A DNA stretch of 64,000 nt, taken from an uncultured SAR92 cluster bacterium. GTDB lineage: Bacteria > Pseudomonadota > Gammaproteobacteria > Pseudomonadales > Porticoccaceae. Positions within the stretch are counted from its first letter, which is position 1. The number at the start of each line of letters is the position of its first letter. The stretch covers positions 1 to 64,000 of the forward strand of contig CACJVE010000003.1 of assembly GCA_902596775.1 (NCBI GenBank), read 5' to 3'. The translations under genes and the position numbers were made by a program. Under the pieces are notes generated by a model. The model ran no database searches and was not told the origin of the DNA. It saw only the letters and a list, made by a program, of their open reading frames with translations. Below are positions 9,206 to 18,820 of this stretch, piece by piece.

Positions 9206-10429
9206 ATGGATGTACTTATTCCGTTGATTGGAATTTGTGTTTTACTGTTGGTCGGTGCGTTATCGTCCTCGAATTGGAGGTCAATAAATTTCCGAACGGT
9301 TTGTTTGGCATTTCTGCTTCAAGTTTCTTTGGGTGGGTTTATGATTTATTTGCCCGCAGGAAGAGAGGCTTTGGCTCTTATCTCGTCTTTGATAAGTAAT
9401 CTATTATCATTTTCAAAATCCGGTGCTAAATTTGTCTTTGGAGACTTGGGTGATGCAGACTTGGGATTTTTTTTCGCTTTTCAAGTTTTACCGATTGTCA
9501 TCTTTTTTGCCTCGCTAATATCAGTCTTATATCACTTAAAGATTATGCAGTTTGTAATCAGGGTGTTGGGCGGATTTTTAGAGAGAGTATTGAAGACTAG
9601 CAAAGTCGAGTCAACTGCTGCTGCTGCAAATCTTTTTGTTGGGTTGACTGAGGCTCCTCTTACAATTAAGCCCTACATCCAAGCAATGACGAAATCTGAA
9701 TTCTTTTCACTAATGACTGTTGGGCTCGCTACAGTTGCTGGTTCCGTTTTAGCTGGTTATGCAGCTTTAGGAATATCTCTGGATTACCTAGTCGCAGCAA
9801 GTTTTATGTCAGCACCAGGTGCTTTATTAATGGCAAAAATTATTGAACCCGAGATCCAAACGGGAGAAAAAGTACAGGATCTTCACATCAAAATCTCATA
9901 TGAAAAACATCAAAATATCATTGAGGCAGCGGCTTCAGGTGCGATGCAAGGATTGAAACTTGCTTTGGCGATTGGTGCCATGCTAGTCGCATTTATTGGA
10001 TTGATTGCGTTGATGAACGGAATGTTGATTGGTCTTGGGGATTTTCTGAGTATAGATAATCTCACTATAGATTTAATTTTGGGATATCTTTTCCAGCCGG
10101 TAGCATTTATTCTTGGAGTTCCTTGGCAAGAAAGTGGGCTGGTTGGTGGGCTAATTGGTAAAAAAATCGTTTTTAATGAATTCGTAGCATTTATCAGTTT
10201 GTCAGATATACAAAATCAAATGAGTCAAAAAGCGTTAGTTATTTCAACCTTTGCATTGTGTGGGTTTGCGAACTTTGGTTCTATCGCAGTTTTACTTGGA
10301 GGCCTTGGAGTTTTAGTGCCGAAAAGACGTCCTGAAATTGCTAAATACGGAATAAAAGCTATGTATGCCGCTACATTGTCGAATCTTATGAGCGCGGCGA
10401 TCGTGAGTGTATTCTTCTCATTACTATGA
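9206..10429 (+). CDS. Concentrative nucleoside transporter (CNT/NupC family)
   Basis: A 407-residue inner membrane permease that imports nucleosides with Na+ or H+. It matches the family in length and layout: N-terminal helices, a central re-entrant region and the conserved core stretch NLFVGLTEAPLTIKPY (about 150-165), then MSAPGALLMAK and a C-terminal gate region with GFANFGS. AAGG sits upstream of ATG 9206. It is divergent from the Oar-like receptor; the 217-base gap between them must hold both promoters. With exported phosphatases on both sides, nucleosides released from nucleotides are a plausible substrate. Confidence 0.92.
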   Translation: MDVLIPLIGICVLLLVGALSSSNWRSINFRTVCLAFLLQVSLGGFMIYLPAGREALALISSLISNLLSFSKSGAKFVFGDLGDADLGFFFAFQVLPIVIFFASLISVLYHLKIMQFVIRVLGGFLERVLKTSKVESTAAAANLFVGLTEAPLTIKPYIQAMTKSEFFSLMTVGLATVAGSVLAGYAALGISLDYLVAASFMSAPGALLMAKIIEPEIQTGEKVQDLHIKISYEKHQNIIEAAASGAMQGLKLALAIGAMLVAFIGLIALMNGMLIGLGDFLSIDNLTIDLILGYLFQPVAFILGVPWQESGLVGGLIGKKIVFNEFVAFISLSDIQNQMSQKALVISTFALCGFANFGSIAVLLGGLGVLVPKRRPEIAKYGIKAMYAATLSNLMSAAIVSVFFSLL

Positions 10430-10473
10430 AAACTAAGAGATCAACCACCGGCAATTAACATCTCAATACTACT

Positions 10474-10554
10474 TGTGGATTAATCAACATCCTGGATACA
10501 CGCTGTTTAAAATAGCGGTAGTTTTTAGGATGCTGGCGAATATTTTTTGAATAC
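10474..10554. repeat. 81-bp structured repeat, copy C
   Basis: Matches 2800-2880 gaplessly at about 84 percent, including the palindromic GATTAATCAA core and the CGCT...AGCG stem-loop. It continues into TAGTC as in copy B, but lacks the second TTGAACAC unit and the inverted arm. It lies 45 bases before the truncated tRNA-Phe copy. Confidence 0.8.
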
Positions 10555-10599
10555 TAGTCACTTAAATCATTATTTTTATTGATATTATATTTACGGGTC

Positions 10600-10649
10600 A
10601 AGGACTAAAAATCCTTGTGTCGGTGATTCGATTCCACCTCTGGGCACCA
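10600..10649 (+). pseudogene. Truncated tRNA-Phe 3' fragment (attachment-site-like duplication)
   Basis: Fifty bases matching tRNA-Phe nucleotides 27-76 (anticodon arm, variable loop, T-arm, 3' acceptor strand, CCA) with two substitutions. One is in the anticodon (GAA to AAA) and one in the T-stem. The D-arm and 5' acceptor strand are absent, so it cannot fold as a tRNA. A 3'-end tRNA duplication is the classical footprint of integration into a tRNA gene. The substitutions suggest the event is old. Confidence 0.9.
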
Positions 10650-10687
10650 AGCAAAACGATGGTGCTACCTATCAGTTTTTATTCAGA

Positions 10688-12259
10688 TTACCCTTCAACG
10701 AGTAAATTTGGTTTACCTTCCCGTTTTTTAAGTGAAAATTCGTCATACAACTCACCTGTCGCTTTAAAAGCTCTAAAGCGTAATCTTGATTGATTGACAT
10801 CTATAATTTGGTAAAGTTGTGTGTCTTCTGCCATCCGTTTTGCAAAAGCACCCTTAGTGATTTTGTACATTTTAGGGCCACTCACTGATACTACATTTAC
10901 AGTACCGATCTTGGGATCGTAAGCTTTCTCATAACCCTCTGGAATGTTCATAATTTTTTTGGATGCGATCTGACCAGTTCGTGCATAGGTGTGATCATGG
11001 CCACTTAGTATCAAATCAACCTTGAATTCATCTAAAATCGGTTTCCAAAGCTTTCTTATTTCAGGATTATCTCTGTCTGATCCCGGGGAAAACATCGGAT
11101 GATGGAACGTAACGATTGTCCAAATATTCGTATTACTCTCCAGCACCTTTTTTAACCATTCTACTTGAGACTCCTTTGCATTATTTGAGTCAAGAGATAT
11201 AAATCGTACGCCTTGATAGTCAATATAATAGACAGTTTCAGCAAGTGCAGGGTCAGGAACGCTCTGAACAGGAAACGCAAACTGTGGGCGCCAGTGGTCG
11301 CTCAAGGAAGCTTGCTCTGGATTGCGTTGTCGATTAAAAAGTGGTGGGCCATATAAATTTCGACCGAGTAATTCTTTTTTTGAAAATCCGGTGACACGCT
11401 CTATCTGATCGTCTGCTCGGGTTAACACACCGGAGTCATTGAATTCTATAGATATTTTTTCACTTTCGGATGCCAATAATGAAATTTTGTAAGACTTACC
11501 TTGATCATTGGCTTCCTCAACCATCGAAGTCACCACGATTTCGATATCATCTCCTCCCTTATCAGTCCAGTAAAACTCTGCACGTTGGTCATAATTAAAA
11601 TACTCGTGGTTACCCGGTGTCGCAATCACTGGGATAGTGCCATTAACCCAATCTGGACCTTGATGCCACTCTCCCCATTCGGAGTCGCTATACTTCCGAT
11701 TCACCAAATCCCCAGCATGTAATGTAAAGGCAGCTCTGGGAGCATCGCGAAAGGCTTCTCGAAACACCCGAGACCAATGCGTCCGTACTTCGTTTTGTGC
11801 ATCCCCAAAATATATAAAACTGAAAGGTTCGTCGTCTTTGGTTGCAGTTTTGAAATGATAGTATTCGGTAAAATTAACACCATCACCGACGCGATATGCA
11901 TAAAGTGTGTCCGGCTCCAGATCTCGAAAAATTACGGTATGATAATGCGAACCATTAAGATCAGTTTGGAGAAAAGTTGTCTTTGCATTAAAAGACTTTG
12001 GTTTCAGTGCTCTACCATTAGAATTTGCAACAGCCAATTGCGCCATGCCTTGCTTTATGGTGGCATCAGTTCGCCAAGAGACAGATTGAGTGGTTGCAGG
12101 ATCTTCCTCCCATGTTAATACAACTCTATCTGGTAATGGCGTCGGTGCATGAGCATCTTTTGACGAATATGCGATTGGCTCCCAGCTCTCATGTGCGGAC
12201 AAGTTAAAGGATAAAATGAGGCTTAACAAAATTAATTTAAGCAGTGACAAGTAGGGCAA
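10688..12259 (-). CDS. Exported purple-acid-phosphatase-like metallophosphoesterase with an unusual insert
   Basis: A 523-residue secreted phosphatase. Signal peptide 1-22; N-terminal fibronectin-like purple acid phosphatase domain (about 42-138, DRVVLTWEEDPATTQSVSW); metallophosphatase domain (about 145-490) with YFGDAQ, HAGDLV, PGNHEYF, FHHPMF and GHDHTYAR supplying the metal ligands. About 90 residues (230-320) interrupt the domain after GNHEYF, and part of the insert reads like a PAS core (VTGFSKKELLGRN). The start is TTG 12259, with GGAG seven bases upstream. It is the last of three minus-strand genes after the tyrosine phosphatase and a TonB receptor. A 167-base gap separates it from the phosphatase gene, so it may also have its own promoter. 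Confidence 0.88.
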   Translation of the reverse strand: MPYLSLLKLILLSLILSFNLSAHESWEPIAYSSKDAHAPTPLPDRVVLTWEEDPATTQSVSWRTDATIKQGMAQLAVANSNGRALKPKSFNAKTTFLQTDLNGSHYHTVIFRDLEPDTLYAYRVGDGVNFTEYYHFKTATKDDEPFSFIYFGDAQNEVRTHWSRVFREAFRDAPRAAFTLHAGDLVNRKYSDSEWGEWHQGPDWVNGTIPVIATPGNHEYFNYDQRAEFYWTDKGGDDIEIVVTSMVEEANDQGKSYKISLLASESEKISIEFNDSGVLTRADDQIERVTGFSKKELLGRNLYGPPLFNRQRNPEQASLSDHWRPQFAFPVQSVPDPALAETVYYIDYQGVRFISLDSNNAKESQVEWLKKVLESNTNIWTIVTFHHPMFSPGSDRDNPEIRKLWKPILDEFKVDLILSGHDHTYARTGQIASKKIMNIPEGYEKAYDPKIGTVNVVSVSGPKMYKITKGAFAKRMAEDTQLYQIIDVNQSRLRFRAFKATGELYDEFSLKKREGKPNLLVEG

Positions 12260-12426
12260 GACAGTTCTCCATTTTTAAAATTATTTCCGAGGTTTTAAAG
12301 ACCTTTTTTTCGGAGAAGTACAGCACACTTTCTCCAGCTCAACATGCGACCACCTGGGTTTTTGAAGTGTTCAATTTCGTTTAAATACCCTTTCCATTAT
12401 ACTCAAATGAGAAGCACACAGTGATC

Positions 12427-13314
12427 TTAATATGTATACCTTGCCCTTAATTGTGCAATATCAAGACTCGATAATCCTATTTCCGTTTTTAAATATTTCT
12501 CAACGCTTCCGTAATCATCTTTAATCGCATCTAGGGCCGTCTTCAAGAATGGAACACCATCAGATGTTCTCAGTGGATTACCTTGTTTAGCAGGCGTGCC
12601 AGCTCCATAACTAAGCATGAGTTTTGCAAATGCGTTAGTTTTTGCCTTTTCAATATAATTAATATCGCCCGCTTCTATTGAGGGACGTCTCAGGTCAGTA
12701 GATAGGTTGTAGTCCTCGTAGATCAAATCTTCAGAGACACCCAGTAATTTCAGGAGAACTGCTGAAATGAAACCTGTTCGATCTTGACCTGCCGAACAAT
12801 GGAGGATTACAGGTACTTGCTCGTTTAAAAGTGCGTCAAAATATAGTTTAATTTGTGGCACCAGAGTTTTATGCATCACTTGATAGTAATTGCCGGCATC
12901 CACTTTCTCATCATTAGCACTTGAATCTTCACTTGAGGAAGACATCAGATTCATGATGCTGTAATCATGAGAAACATAGTTGATTGACTTATCCTTGAGA
13001 ACCCATCGATCTGGCTGCAATTCCCTCTCCTCATTACTTCTGAGATCGACGACAGTTTTAAATTTAAAATTCTCTAAGTAGTCAATATCTGATTCTGACT
13101 CGATAGCGTACATTGCGGCTGATCGAAATAATTCTCCTCTTATTACCCTTTTACCATCTATTGTAGGGTAGTCTCCGGCATCTCTAAAATTTGAGCCGTT
13201 CTCCAAAGGGAGTACTCTGCGATATGACATGTCTAAGTTGCTTAATTCTGCTGCAATAATCGACATAGTTGAGAGTAACCCGAGTAGTAACACCATAAAC
13301 TTTTGCAGAATCAT
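12427..13314 (-). CDS. Exported tyrosine/dual-specificity phosphatase-like protein (Y_phosphatase3 type)
   Basis: A 295-residue cysteine-based phosphatase with a signal peptide (1-22). The N-terminal GSNFRDAGDYPT and IRGELFRSA motifs are typical of the bacterial Y_phosphatase3 family. VVDLRSNEER follows, and the P-loop HCSAGQDRTG carries the catalytic Cys and Arg. GGAGG lies nine bases before the ATG. It starts 36 bases after the TonB receptor stop, so the two are probably co-transcribed. Exported relatives dephosphorylate phosphotyrosine, phosphoinositides or inositol phosphates; with a receptor partner, nutritional phosphate release is more likely than signalling. The exact substrate is unknown. 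Confidence 0.88.
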   Translation of the reverse strand: MILQKFMVLLLGLLSTMSIIAAELSNLDMSYRRVLPLENGSNFRDAGDYPTIDGKRVIRGELFRSAAMYAIESESDIDYLENFKFKTVVDLRSNEERELQPDRWVLKDKSINYVSHDYSIMNLMSSSSEDSSANDEKVDAGNYYQVMHKTLVPQIKLYFDALLNEQVPVILHCSAGQDRTGFISAVLLKLLGVSEDLIYEDYNLSTDLRRPSIEAGDINYIEKAKTNAFAKLMLSYGAGTPAKQGNPLRTSDGVPFLKTALDAIKDDYGSVEKYLKTEIGLSSLDIAQLRARYTY

Positions 13315-13350
13315 GTGTCTTTTCCTCCAATCTGTGATATTTAATTCTTC

Positions 13351-15888
13351 TTAAAAACTCACACGTAACCCTAACAGATACCTAGGACCATAACTCTCAG
13401 ATTGATTCACTGTCCCATTACCTGCGTATCTCACGTCTGTTTCATCTGTCAGATTATTTGCATTGAAATAAATTGATGCATCACCAAATCCTGCAAAATC
13501 CGGTAGCTGATACTGTAGGTTCAAATCTAGCCTAGTTAACTCATCCCAATATTCGCTTGGGTCTTCAATCGGTGAAATCCAGTCATCACGATATTGGTAA
13601 TTGAGTCTCGCGGATAAACCATAATTTTCATAAATCAGAGACGTGTTATAAATAACATCTGAAGTACCTGGAAGTCCAAGTTTGCGGCCATCTAGTGCAG
13701 TAAATTCTGAATCCACAAAAGTTACGTTAGCAGAAATTCCCCATCCGTTGAGGTTAGGATGCAAATCCAAACCCTGTCCTATGAAATTGAATTCTAGACC
13801 ATAGATCTTTCCGTCGGATCCGTTGACTGCTCCAGAGATCTCCCAGTTTTCTCCCTCCTGGCCCCCGTATATGTATCCATCTACCTCCTTGACATCTGAG
13901 TAGATTACATTGTCAATACTTTTTGTAAAAAACCCTGCTGCGAGGATACTTGATGGTGCAAAATAATACTCAAGTGTCAGATCAACGCCTGTGGCATCTT
14001 CAGATTTAAGTGAAGGGTTGCCGCCACTGACCGTCTTAGGGGTGGTAGTAGGATTAATTGATGCGGCGGCACGCCACTCAATATAAGTTGGCCTGTTCAC
14101 CCCGGTTGAGACAGAGGCTCTTGCTTTTAGGTTCTCAGACAAATTGTAATTTATATGCACACTTGGAAGAACATTAACAAAACTATCCTCGTAGTAAATT
14201 GGTTCCAAGGCACCCGTTTCATCATTTAAGAGTGAGCCTTCGGAAGAATACTCTGTTTCCTCTATTCTGACTCCATATACGACGTTTCCCCAATCATACT
14301 CGGTATCTATCATCGCATAAACTGCCATGATGTCTTCAACAATAGCGGTTACATCCTCCTCAGAAGCAACAGGAGTCAGGATGCCTCCAGCAGCCTCCCA
14401 GTCGCGTCTTATTGCAACGTTATCCCAATAGTTTGCATTAATACTATTTGTTGTGTTGGAGTACCAAGGCTCGTCTGTTAAGTAGCTATTCCAATCGAGA
14501 CTGATACCCCCAAAAGCGCCTATAAATTCTGTTGCCGCGAAGCATTGGCAGGTAGATCCTGCAACATCCCTGTGATTAAGCTCTCCACCAATAGATAAGG
14601 TCGAAGGTCTTCCGGTAATGCTCATGTCTTTTTCGAGATCAACCTTGAACTTGTCTGCTTCAACGTCCATTGGGAAATCGATTTTGAAGCCGTAGGTAGA
14701 TAGTGGTCCGTATTCTATTTCATCTGGCGTCATTCCAGACATGGTGACAATCGGATCCAAAATATTGCTCACATCAGCTGAACCCAGAAAAATTTCAGGT
14801 GTCCCAGTGAGTAAATTTAAACCAGATTGATAAACAATCGGTAAAAAAGTATTGAATTCTGTTTTCGTAAAATTGTACTTAGCACTTATAGTCCATCCAT
14901 CCACCTCTGTTTCCATTCCCAGTGTGGTTGTGTCTGTAGAGTTGTTGTATTCTCCGTCTTCAAGCAATCTATTAACATACATAGGTTCATTCGAAAATAC
15001 CGGACCGGTTGGTGCGCCTACAAAATTGAACATATAATGATTCCTCTGCTCATAGTCAATAAATTTAGAGTAAAGTTTCGACAAATAAATCCGGTTAGCA
15101 TCATCGAACCTGAATTCTACATGGCCACCATATGCTTCATCCTCCCTCGTTAACTTGTAACTGCGCATATCGAGAACATTAACAACATAACTATCACCCG
15201 AAGGTTCAAGATCATATTCCCTGTTGTCGGTTATTTGATCACGACTATTCTTGGAGTAATAAGTCATCACTCCAATGTTTGAGTTAGAGAAGCTGGTTCT
15301 CAAGCCAAACTTATCCATATCGCCATTTCCAAGAGATTGCTCTCCCAGTCCAACATCGAGTTTTGTCGAAAAACCTTCGTTATCAAAAGGGCTAAATGTT
15401 CTTATGTTAGTAAAACCTGCCGTTGCCTCACCTGGCATTGAGGGTAACACAGCCTTATTGACCTCAACTCTACTTGTAATCACAGATGGGAAGGAATCAA
15501 ATCGAGGAATCCTTCCATTTTCAGCACCTGGTACGTCAATCCCATCAAACCCAATCGCAGTGTAGCGAAAGGGCATTCCGCGAAAATTTACGTAACGCGC
15601 TTGTCCTTGATCCCTCTCGATCGCCATCCCAGGAACTCTTCCTAGTGAGTCAGCAAGATTCTGATCAGGAAATCGCCCTATAGTATCTGCCGCTATTACG
15701 TCCATAACATTGCTCGCGCTCCGTTTTGCTTCAATAGCTGCGGTCTGTGAATCTAAAATGGGAGATGCAGTCACAACGATCTCCTCCACTTCCGATCGTA
15801 ATTCTTCATCAGCAATCGCGAGTGAAAATGCAGTCAATAATAAAGTTGATGTAGCAAATAGGGTTAAGGGCGTTTTTGTAAATGTCAT
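13351..15888 (-). CDS. TonB-dependent receptor
   Basis: An 845-residue outer membrane receptor. Signal peptide (1-26), TonB-box-like EEIVVTASP at about 34-42, then a plug with the IGRFPDQNLADSLGRVPG stretch and the RGMPFRYTAIGFDG motif, typical of the TonB receptor group common in Caulobacter and marine gammaproteobacteria. A beta-barrel follows, ending GLRVSF. It is the promoter-proximal gene of the cluster with the tyrosine phosphatase and purple-acid-phosphatase-like gene. The 211-base gap to the divergent RND gene at 16100 is AT-rich and presumably contains both promoters. Substrate inferred, not shown: a phosphorylated organic compound. Confidence 0.92.
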   Translation of the reverse strand: MTFTKTPLTLFATSTLLLTAFSLAIADEELRSEVEEIVVTASPILDSQTAAIEAKRSASNVMDVIAADTIGRFPDQNLADSLGRVPGMAIERDQGQARYVNFRGMPFRYTAIGFDGIDVPGAENGRIPRFDSFPSVITSRVEVNKAVLPSMPGEATAGFTNIRTFSPFDNEGFSTKLDVGLGEQSLGNGDMDKFGLRTSFSNSNIGVMTYYSKNSRDQITDNREYDLEPSGDSYVVNVLDMRSYKLTREDEAYGGHVEFRFDDANRIYLSKLYSKFIDYEQRNHYMFNFVGAPTGPVFSNEPMYVNRLLEDGEYNNSTDTTTLGMETEVDGWTISAKYNFTKTEFNTFLPIVYQSGLNLLTGTPEIFLGSADVSNILDPIVTMSGMTPDEIEYGPLSTYGFKIDFPMDVEADKFKVDLEKDMSITGRPSTLSIGGELNHRDVAGSTCQCFAATEFIGAFGGISLDWNSYLTDEPWYSNTTNSINANYWDNVAIRRDWEAAGGILTPVASEEDVTAIVEDIMAVYAMIDTEYDWGNVVYGVRIEETEYSSEGSLLNDETGALEPIYYEDSFVNVLPSVHINYNLSENLKARASVSTGVNRPTYIEWRAAASINPTTTPKTVSGGNPSLKSEDATGVDLTLEYYFAPSSILAAGFFTKSIDNVIYSDVKEVDGYIYGGQEGENWEISGAVNGSDGKIYGLEFNFIGQGLDLHPNLNGWGISANVTFVDSEFTALDGRKLGLPGTSDVIYNTSLIYENYGLSARLNYQYRDDWISPIEDPSEYWDELTRLDLNLQYQLPDFAGFGDASIYFNANNLTDETDVRYAGNGTVNQSESYGPRYLLGLRVSF

Positions 15889-16099
15889 AGTAGAAACTCT
15901 TGAGTAGATTTGAGCCTTAAAAATACAAATATTATGTTTCAGCCTGATATATTTTTCGTTTCAGAAATCTTAAAAAAAAATTTCAGAATATTTACATTTT
16001 TGTTGCCAATTTTTTAAAGTGTCGTCTAATAGAACCCAAACCCATTTAAATTTAACAAATCTGTAATATTTCAGGCTTGATTACTTTGATAAAATTAGA

Positions 16100-18820
16100 A
16101 TGCAATTCGTTTATGGCGTCTCGATGATAGAAAATTTCCTCCTGAAACTTACTCAGTTTTTTACATTAATCCCTTCAAAAGTAATCAACAAGCGAAGGTT
16201 TATTCTGCCGCTGTTTATTTTTTTAACACTATTTTTCATCTCATTAATAGTATCCAAGAGCTCACTTGACTTATCCATAGAGGCTTTCTTAAATGAAGAG
16301 AGTGACGCCCAAATAGCTCTTGATGAGTTTAGAAGACAATTTGGAAGCGATCGATCTGTATTCCTAATTTACAAGCCAAAGGATGGAGATGTATTTTCAT
16401 TTCAATCCCTCTCAATGATCGAAGAACTTACCAAAAGTATTGAAGAGTTATCTGCGAAAGATTCTGATGACGAGGGTAATCAAAATTATCTGAGTAGGAT
16501 CCGCAAAGTCAAATCTGTCGCCAACTTAAGAATGCAAATTAACGATTCAGATGGCCTCATCTCGCAATTAATAGTGCCAAGAGATTTGATTAATGAGGAG
16601 TCACTATTGCGATCAATTAAAGAGAAAGCGTTATCCCAATCTGACTATGTGAGTGCTTTTTACTCCAGAGATTTTAGCGCCGGTGCCTTAGTAATCAAAA
16701 CTGATTTTGGATTGGTGAAAAAGGAGGGATTTACATCTGAACTTGATTCACTGGACATAGTATTGGATGAGGGTTTTACTGATTTTGATATAGATTTTAA
16801 TGAATCAGCAGTGGTTCAAGAAGTAGAATTTGCAGACGTTGATCCAAGTGATTATTTTTTATTTGGCAAATCATTAGAAAGTGTGTATGCGCAATATGAG
16901 ACCCACTTTGATTTTTATCCGGTAGGTGAGCCATCAATTACAGCACAATTAATGGCCAGTCTCGATCAAATGGCCATACTTGGTCTTCTAATGATTGTTA
17001 TTTTTTCTGGTCTTCTTTGGATTTTATTTAAATCAGCCAGTGCTTTAAGCTGGTCGATGTTGACTGTCGCATCGAGTGTGATTTGGTGTTGGGGTATTAC
17101 TGCGCTCTTAGGTTATAAAATAACAACAATGATTGCTCTGACAATCCTACTCATATTTTCAGTAGGCATTGCCGATTGTGTTCACGTAATGAGCTCTTAT
17201 TTCAGTTATCAAAGAAATGGTTTGTCCCACAAAGAAGCATTGACCAAAGCATATGAACAGGTTGGACTGGCTATATTACTGACAACATTGACAACAGCTT
17301 GTGGCATTTTAGTTCTCGCAACTTCGAGTTTAGAACCAATCAGAATTTTTGCCTTTATGTGTGCTGGCGGTGTTTTCCTCGCATTTTTGTTCACGATATT
17401 TATTTTGCCAATTTTTTTAGACGTATGGCATCCCAAAGTAAATAAAGATTCCTCAACGCGCATCAAGCTTTTGAAAGATATCACTAATAAGATGAACGCA
17501 GCAAGCAGACTTGTGTTACTTGGATTATTGGGGGCTTTGATATTTTATGCTTTTGAACTTTTCGTCGGGCTTTATATTATTTTCGTTGTTGGTCTCACTT
17601 TTGTCGTAGTTAGATTTCATCAAAATATTTTGGAGTCAGTTCCAAATTTTGTCTTCCAAAGACCTAAACTCATATTGGCTTGTTTCTCAGTAATCTTTGG
17701 TATTTGTATCTTTGGTGCCACTAAGATTGTTATTGACACCAATATTGCTGGACTATTCCGTTCAGATCATCCAGTCAGTATTGCTGTAAATACAGTAGAC
17801 GAATCAATGTCCGGTTCGCAAAGTATGGAAGTAATGATAGATACCAAACAATTCAACGGTATGCATTCTCCCTCGATCCTTAAATCAGTCGATAGCTTAC
17901 AAACATATCTGGAAGAGACTTATCCAGAAAAAATAGGTCGCACTTTTTCTTTAGCAAATATTGTTAAGGAAACCCGTAAAATAATGAATGACTCAGACGA
18001 TGCTTACAAAATTCCGGATGATGCGAGAGAGATCTCCCAACTCTTGTTTTTATTTAATAGTGCAGATCCATCAGAAAGAAGAAGCCTTGTTTCTGATGAC
18101 TATAGTAGATCACATATCACAGTTAATGCTAAGAACATGGGTTCCTTCGAATATAAAGAATTGTTTAATGATGTTGAAATGCAGATTCAAAAGATATTCG
18201 CCAACCCCAAGAGTGAATTTCCAAAGTTGGAAGTCAATCTTACTGGATCTATTGCTACCTTGATGGTGGTTACCGATGACATCGCAAAGTCTCAATTCGA
18301 TGGCTTTAGTTTAGCACTTGGATTGATTAGTTTGATAATGATTGTGACGTTAGGTTCAGTTAGAGCAGGAGTAATGGGTATGATACCTAATGCAATACCC
18401 GCATTTTTAGCCTTTGGTTTGATGGGCCTTTTTGTGATTCCTCTGGACGCAGATACTCTCCTAATTGCACCTGTCATTCTGGGTATTGCCGTAGATGACA
18501 CAATACATTTTATGACGCATTATCGAATTGAATTGATAAAAACCAAAGATATTGGTTTAGCTCTTAAGAGTGCGATCCGTGAAGTCGGACAAGCGGTGAT
18601 GTTTACCACTATGATTATTGGTTTAGGTTTTGCCGTCTTGAGTTTTTCCGAGTATTTAGGTTTGGCAAAAGTAGGATTCTTTGGGTCTATTGCCATATTT
18701 TTTGCTTTATTGTGCGACTTATTGCTTATCCCAGCAATGATAATGCTATTCAAACCAACTTTTGGGGTATCTGGAGTCGAGAGAGAACTTAATTTTAATG
18801 GAGGTAAATTTGCAGTATAG
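16100..18820 (+). CDS. RND superfamily (HAE3/MMPL-type) transporter
   Basis: A 906-residue inner membrane RND protein. Two repeated halves each have one N-terminal helix, a large periplasmic loop and a block of five or six helices (about 285-450 and 730-890). The polar helix motifs SVGIADCVHVMSSY and GIAVDDTIHFMTHY hold the Asp residues expected for proton coupling. This HAE3/patched-like type moves hydrophobic molecules, with no membrane-fusion protein. A start at the internal ATG 16124 is also possible because neither has a strong ribosome site. The two following genes are a LolA-like protein and an outer membrane barrel, giving a three-part envelope module. Confidence 0.88.
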   Translation: MQFVYGVSMIENFLLKLTQFFTLIPSKVINKRRFILPLFIFLTLFFISLIVSKSSLDLSIEAFLNEESDAQIALDEFRRQFGSDRSVFLIYKPKDGDVFSFQSLSMIEELTKSIEELSAKDSDDEGNQNYLSRIRKVKSVANLRMQINDSDGLISQLIVPRDLINEESLLRSIKEKALSQSDYVSAFYSRDFSAGALVIKTDFGLVKKEGFTSELDSLDIVLDEGFTDFDIDFNESAVVQEVEFADVDPSDYFLFGKSLESVYAQYETHFDFYPVGEPSITAQLMASLDQMAILGLLMIVIFSGLLWILFKSASALSWSMLTVASSVIWCWGITALLGYKITTMIALTILLIFSVGIADCVHVMSSYFSYQRNGLSHKEALTKAYEQVGLAILLTTLTTACGILVLATSSLEPIRIFAFMCAGGVFLAFLFTIFILPIFLDVWHPKVNKDSSTRIKLLKDITNKMNAASRLVLLGLLGALIFYAFELFVGLYIIFVVGLTFVVVRFHQNILESVPNFVFQRPKLILACFSVIFGICIFGATKIVIDTNIAGLFRSDHPVSIAVNTVDESMSGSQSMEVMIDTKQFNGMHSPSILKSVDSLQTYLEETYPEKIGRTFSLANIVKETRKIMNDSDDAYKIPDDAREISQLLFLFNSADPSERRSLVSDDYSRSHITVNAKNMGSFEYKELFNDVEMQIQKIFANPKSEFPKLEVNLTGSIATLMVVTDDIAKSQFDGFSLALGLISLIMIVTLGSVRAGVMGMIPNAIPAFLAFGLMGLFVIPLDADTLLIAPVILGIAVDDTIHFMTHYRIELIKTKDIGLALKSAIREVGQAVMFTTMIIGLGFAVLSFSEYLGLAKVGFFGSIAIFFALLCDLLLIPAMIMLFKPTFGVSGVERELNFNGGKFAV

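Noticed and set aside
12390..12426. Minus-strand TATAAT (12396-12401) as a separate promoter for the purple-acid-phosphatase-like gene
   Set aside because: The -10 is good, but no acceptable -35 is present at the right distance; kept only as a possibility.
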